A stretch of DNA of 64,000 bases, from positions 2,232,001-2,296,000 of the forward strand of contig NZ_JBHUGF010000010.1 in assembly GCF_042681745.1 (NCBI RefSeq), read 5' to 3'. This document shows, one piece after another, positions 60,433 to 64,000 of the stretch. A model generated the notes under the pieces. The model saw only the letters and a list, made by a program, of their open reading frames with translations. It ran no database searches and was not told the origin of the DNA. The stretch is from Saccharibacillus nicotianae (lineage in GTDB: Bacteria > Bacillota > Bacilli > Paenibacillales > Paenibacillaceae). A program made the translations under genes and the position numbers. The number at the start of each line of letters is the position of its first letter. Position 1 is the first letter of the stretch.

Positions 60433-61055
60433 TATTCAGCAATCCGGCACTTGCCTACAGAAGCGCCTGCATAGATTAATTCAAAAGTATCGCCAGTTGC
60501 TACAGGGCCTACACCTTCAGGCGTACCTGTAAAAATAATATCACCGGCTGTAAGTCCATAATTGTCTCCGATATGAGCAATAATCGTTTCGAGTGAAAAG
60601 ATCATATTACGTGTGTATCCTAGTTGAACTTGTTGATCATTTTTGAGCAAAGCAAAAGGTTGTTCAGACCATGTAGTCTCATCTGGAAAAGGAACAAAAG
60701 CAGTCAATGGTGCAGAGTTTTTAAATCCTTTAGCGGCTGTCCATGGATGTCCTTTTTTCTTGATTACACTTTGTACATCACGCAATGTAAAATCGATTCC
60801 AAGTGCCAATCCATCGACCATTTGTTCTACCGAAAGATCGGGTGCATAATCGCGTCCAATTCGGATCACTAACTCGGCTTCATAATGAATCTCACCTTTG
60901 TCTTTGGGTAATACCAATTCAGCATGTTCTAGAGGTACTGCTGCATGAGAAGGCTTCATAAAAATCATCGGTTCTGTCGGTACTTCATTTCCTAATTCTT
61001 CAGCATGAAGACGATAATTACGACCTACACAATATACGTTTTGAATAGCAGCCAT
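60432..61055 (-). CDS. Fumarylacetoacetate hydrolase-family protein
   Basis: A 207-residue FAH-fold enzyme. Metal ligands: Glu in 'GEIHYEAELVIRIG' (two Glu) and Asp in 'GIDFTLRDVQ'; 'KGFKNSAPLTAFVP' and 'TGTPEGVGPV' are the substrate loops. FAH enzymes cleave or decarboxylate acylpyruvates such as oxaloacetate. Shorter than two-domain FAH proteins, like YcgM-type decarboxylases. ATG follows AGAGGAGAATGTACA. Coupled to DUF92. Confidence 0.92.
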   Translation of the reverse strand: MAAIQNVYCVGRNYRLHAEELGNEVPTEPMIFMKPSHAAVPLEHAELVLPKDKGEIHYEAELVIRIGRDYAPDLSVEQMVDGLALGIDFTLRDVQSVIKKKGHPWTAAKGFKNSAPLTAFVPFPDETTWSEQPFALLKNDQQVQLGYTRNMIFSLETIIAHIGDNYGLTAGDIIFTGTPEGVGPVATGDTFELIYAGASVGKCRIAE

Positions 61056-61102
61056 TGTACATTCTCCTCTGTGATAAATAGTATTATGATGAATAAATAA
61101 GA

Positions 61103-62602
61103 TTAATTAGCGATAGCATTTCCTTTGGTATCAAATGAAATATTACTGGATAGTGTTTGTAATCGTTGCAGTAATGTCTGTGCTTTGTCTGACGCCATAG
61201 GTACAGGTTGACCTAGCTCTGCTGTATACGGAATCACCTGCATACTGCAATCACCGTTGACTGTACATTTGGCTTGAAATACACCGGTATCCCATGTTTT
61301 CTCAACCAGTGAACGGGTAAAAATAAAATTGCCTGTACTGTAAGCAATCCATTTTCCTTTATACTTCTCTAGCCCTTGCAACACATGAGGATGACCACCA
61401 ATAACAAGATCAGCTCCGGCATCGACAAAAGTATGCGCTAGATCACTTTGATGATCTGCAAGCGTATCTGAACGTTCTACTCCCCAGTGAGCGACGACAA
61501 CGACAAGATCGGCTTTACTTTTGGCTTCACGAATCGCTGCCTGTGCAGCCGTTGCATCATAAGCTGTAGCTACACCGACTTGATTTTTGCCAGCATTCCA
61601 ACTGGTTTCTGGAATCACCCGACTAAATCCTAACAGAGCAATTTTGATGCCTTTACGATCAAAATAAACCGGTTGATACGCACGAGTGCTGTCTTTGCCA
61701 GCTCCTACATAAGCAATTCCGCTTTGATCTAATTGAGTAATCGTATCGGTTAATCCTGTAATGCCTTGATCTAAAATATGATTATTTGCCAAATTTACTG
61801 CATCAATCCCCGCTTGCGCCATATGCGGAAGGGCTTCAGGTGATGATTTAAAAGCATATGTTTTGTCAGCAGCTATTGTATTTGAATCGGTCACAGGCGT
61901 TTCTAGATTCACCACGGTCAGATCATCTGAACTAAATAGACCTTTTACATATTGATATGGATAATCATATCCTGCTTTCGCTAACTTTTCACCGACTTTT
62001 CCTGAAAACATTACGTCTCCGCCAAAATGAAGTGTCACCGTCTGACCGGATGGTGTAGTGTTGGTAGCAGGTTGAAGTGCTTGATGAGATGAATCGGCAG
62101 ACGGTTCAGAAGATGATTTCTTATCTGTAGATGAATCTGGTGTTGGCTGTTCTGGTACTTCATCTGCTGATATAGAGTCACCTGATGATGAATCTGTTGA
62201 CTCCGAGTCAGTTCCTGCTGTATTTTGCTCCGAATCAGAAGATGGTGTTTCTGTATCATCGGTGGATGTCTGATCTAAATGTTCTACATCTCCTTCTGTT
62301 GCAGAAAGCGATGGATTACTCGCATTTTCATGATCTAATGGATCAGAAGAATCATTCTGTTCGGTAACAGGATCTGTACCATCTTGATAAGGGATAGTTG
62401 CCGGATCTAGTGTATGGTCTATCTGATTACTAGAGGCTTGCTGTACTTCCTGTGGCTTGATATGAAGCCAGTAATAACCGCCAAGCGCAACAATAGACAG
62501 AACCAGCACAGTGTTAAACATGATCCAGTTACGGATACGTTTTTGACGCTGTTTTTTTGCTTGCTGACGCTGACGAGATTGTTGAGACCTTGTTGTGTAC
62601 AT
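61103..62602 (-). CDS. CapA-like (PGA_cap) surface phosphoesterase
   Basis: A 499-residue type II membrane protein. Basic cytoplasmic end (residues 1-24), membrane helix (about 25-46), then a long Ser/Thr/Asp-rich linker (about 60-185) and the CapA metallophosphatase-like domain from about 195 ('TLHFGGDVMFSGKVGEKL', 'VNLETPVTD', 'LANNHILDQG', 'VVVVAHWGVE', 'VIGGHPHVLQG'). In capsule operons CapA helps export poly-gamma-glutamate; no capBC genes are here, so a cell-envelope role only. ATG follows AAAGGAGTTCGTT. Confidence 0.88.
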   Translation of the reverse strand: MYTTRSQQSRQRQQAKKQRQKRIRNWIMFNTVLVLSIVALGGYYWLHIKPQEVQQASSNQIDHTLDPATIPYQDGTDPVTEQNDSSDPLDHENASNPSLSATEGDVEHLDQTSTDDTETPSSDSEQNTAGTDSESTDSSSGDSISADEVPEQPTPDSSTDKKSSSEPSADSSHQALQPATNTTPSGQTVTLHFGGDVMFSGKVGEKLAKAGYDYPYQYVKGLFSSDDLTVVNLETPVTDSNTIAADKTYAFKSSPEALPHMAQAGIDAVNLANNHILDQGITGLTDTITQLDQSGIAYVGAGKDSTRAYQPVYFDRKGIKIALLGFSRVIPETSWNAGKNQVGVATAYDATAAQAAIREAKSKADLVVVVAHWGVERSDTLADHQSDLAHTFVDAGADLVIGGHPHVLQGLEKYKGKWIAYSTGNFIFTRSLVEKTWDTGVFQAKCTVNGDCSMQVIPYTAELGQPVPMASDKAQTLLQRLQTLSSNISFDTKGNAIAN

Positions 62603-62750
62603 AACGAACTCCTTTAAAGCATAAAATAGTTTACTATATTACATGTCTTTTTGATGAATCCAATCATCCAGACTGTTTGTAGCGTTTTTACACTTTGTCT
62701 ATTATAACAGGTTCTAGTTGTTCGGCAAAAGCTGACCTGTCTGTACAAAA

Positions 62751-62848
62751 AACCTTCTGTCGTGTTTGATCTTTATTACACATCTATCCAAGTGTATACG
62801 AGATACAACTTGTCGATATGTTCCAAAGACTTTGCACAACAGAAGGTT
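62751..62848 (-). terminator. Long-loop terminator after hemY
   Basis: Arms aaccttctgtcgtg (62751-62764) and cacaacagaaggtt (62835-62848), one mismatch, enclosing about 70 nt, then TTTTTTG on the minus strand. Confidence 0.7.
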
Positions 62849-62869
62849 GCTTATATAGCTATTAGATTA

Positions 62870-64000
62870 TTACGAATGACTATTAGAGAATGAAGTCACA
62901 CGTTCTGCTTCTTTGATTGCCATTTCCTTAGCTGTACGAATACAGTCAGGCAATCCTACACCATCATACCCTGCTCCAAGTGCTAATACACCTGGATATT
63001 GTGCCGCTAATTGAGCACGTAGCATCGCAATATTATCCATATGCCCTACTGGATATTGAGGCATAGAATGATGAAGTCGTGTAATTTCGGTAAACAATGG
63101 CTGTGCATCTATACCCATCAAATCGCGCATATCCTTCAACACTTTTGCTGTAATCTGTTCATCGGTCTCATCAACGACCTGTTCGTCACCAGAACGTCCT
63201 ACATAAAAACGCATCAGTACACGATCATCTGGACTGGTATGAAGCCATTTGGTTGACGTCCATGTACACGCTGTAATCGTACGCCCTTCTTTACGTGGTA
63301 CAAGGAAGCCTGAACCATCATATTCAGTCTGAATATCTTTGCGATCAAATGCCATAACGACATTCGCTACAGATACATAATTGATCATCTCTAACGCTTT
63401 GGTATCTACCAAAGACTTTAATAATTTGGAAGCAGCAAATGTCTGTACTGTAACGATTACATGATCAGCAACCACTTGTTGTCCATCATTTAACAATACA
63501 ATATACGTACCATCGGCTTGAGGCTGTATCGATTGTACACCTGTATTCAGGCGTAAATCTGCTGTGGATAGTGATTCACCAAGACGGTTGATCAAACTTT
63601 GCAATCCATGACGAAACGTTAGAAATGCGCTTTTCTTTGTACCTGTATGGGTTTCTACTGGTTTGCTACCTGTATTCATTCCTTTGATCAGACTGCCATA
63701 TTCACGTTCCACTACACCAAATTGCGGGAAAGTCGCTTGTAGACTTAATTTGCGTGTATCTCCAGCATAGATGCCTGCAAGCAGTGGCTCAGTTACATTT
63801 TCCAATACTTCTTTGCCCAGACGACGTTCGATAAAGTCACCTAACGATTCATCTTTGCCATCCATTTTGGCAGGTAAAAGAAAATCATCCAATGCACGAA
63901 TTTTGCCATCCATAGATAAAAGATCACTTTCCATAAATGATCTCAATTCTGTAGGGATACCAAGCACCAGACCAGAAGGCATCGGATGTAATTGACCATC
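62870..64000 (-). CDS. hemY: Coproporphyrinogen III/protoporphyrinogen oxidase HemY (5' end outside window)
   Basis: The last 376 residues of a FAD-dependent oxidase of the HemY/CgoX type, which oxidises coproporphyrinogen III to coproporphyrin III in Gram-positive heme synthesis. Missing is the N-terminal FAD-binding GxGxxG. Present: 'IERRLGKEVLENVTEPLLAG', 'FLTFRHGLQSLINRL', 'ADHVIVTVQTFAASKLL', and the closing 'VLALGAGYDGVGLPDCIRTA' motif. The reading frame is open to the window edge, so the start is further right. Terminator 62751-62848 follows. Confidence 0.92.
   Translation of the reverse strand, partial: DGQLHPMPSGLVLGIPTELRSFMESDLLSMDGKIRALDDFLLPAKMDGKDESLGDFIERRLGKEVLENVTEPLLAGIYAGDTRKLSLQATFPQFGVVEREYGSLIKGMNTGSKPVETHTGTKKSAFLTFRHGLQSLINRLGESLSTADLRLNTGVQSIQPQADGTYIVLLNDGQQVVADHVIVTVQTFAASKLLKSLVDTKALEMINYVSVANVVMAFDRKDIQTEYDGSGFLVPRKEGRTITACTWTSTKWLHTSPDDRVLMRFYVGRSGDEQVVDETDEQITAKVLKDMRDLMGIDAQPLFTEITRLHHSMPQYPVGHMDNIAMLRAQLAAQYPGVLALGAGYDGVGLPDCIRTAKEMAIKEAERVTSFSNSHS

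Noticed and set aside
1..64000. Prophage, integrative element or CRISPR
   Set aside because: No integrase, terminase, portal, transposase, direct attachment repeats or spacer arrays were found.

Overview
The window looks like chromosome from a low-to-moderate GC Gram-positive bacterium of the Bacillales, most likely Paenibacillus. This is an inference from strong AGGAGG-type ribosome binding sites, frequent TTG and GTG starts, Bacillus-type barnase/barstar, YtpB-type terpene synthase, YugP, YitT, DUF92 and RelQ proteins, and a 6S RNA. No plasmid, prophage, transposase, rRNA, tRNA or CRISPR array is visible. The window cuts two genes: a coiled-coil ORF at the left edge and the protoporphyrinogen oxidase gene at the right edge.

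Layout. Positions 1-5 kb are accessory: a membrane protein with a cysteine-rich tail, an orphan Imm11-type immunity protein, a secreted stalk-domain protein, and a linked barnase/barstar pair. From 5 to 22 kb the genes are mostly minus-strand housekeeping: cupin, MFS permease, glycerol dehydrogenase, a possibly LexA-controlled hypothetical gene, xpt, a GT4 glycosyltransferase, HAD phosphatase, RsuA, an RsmF-like methyltransferase, DUF309, RelQ, PyrD, a membrane-anchored L,D-transpeptidase, ferredoxin and DNA polymerase IV. From 22.1 to 29.1 kb a single-direction run of about a dozen small genes (DUF/immunity-like, HEAT, metallophosphatase, S1-like, TPR) stands between dinB and cimA. No toxin lies beside it. 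It is the least explained part of the window.

From 29 to 42 kb: citramalate synthase, a JAMM protease, an amtB - GlnD-like nucleotidyltransferase - DnaQ-like exonuclease unit with a GlnR/TnrA-type site in the amtB leader, MerR/YugP, rhomboid, Tpx, DUF1499, a 6S RNA gene with a near-consensus promoter, YesL-like DUF624 and the DEAD-box helicase CshA. From 42 to 64 kb: YitT, a DUF4015 glycosidase-like protein, two MOP-superfamily exporters, DUF72, TetR, PfkA, sesquarterpene synthase YtpB, a cold-shock protein, PepF, LapA-like, an M42 aminopeptidase, an ABC-F (Uup/YfmR) protein coupled to a TetR regulator, DUF92 with an FAH hydrolase, CapA-like and HemY.

Themes that link genes: intercellular competition and self-protection (barnase/barstar, Imm11, the 22-29 kb array); stress and growth control (RelQ, 6S RNA, CshA, Csp, DinB, a candidate SOS box); nitrogen control (amtB unit); cell envelope (L,D-transpeptidase, CapA-like, GT4). 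All functions are read from sequence motifs and remembered family features; no database search was run.
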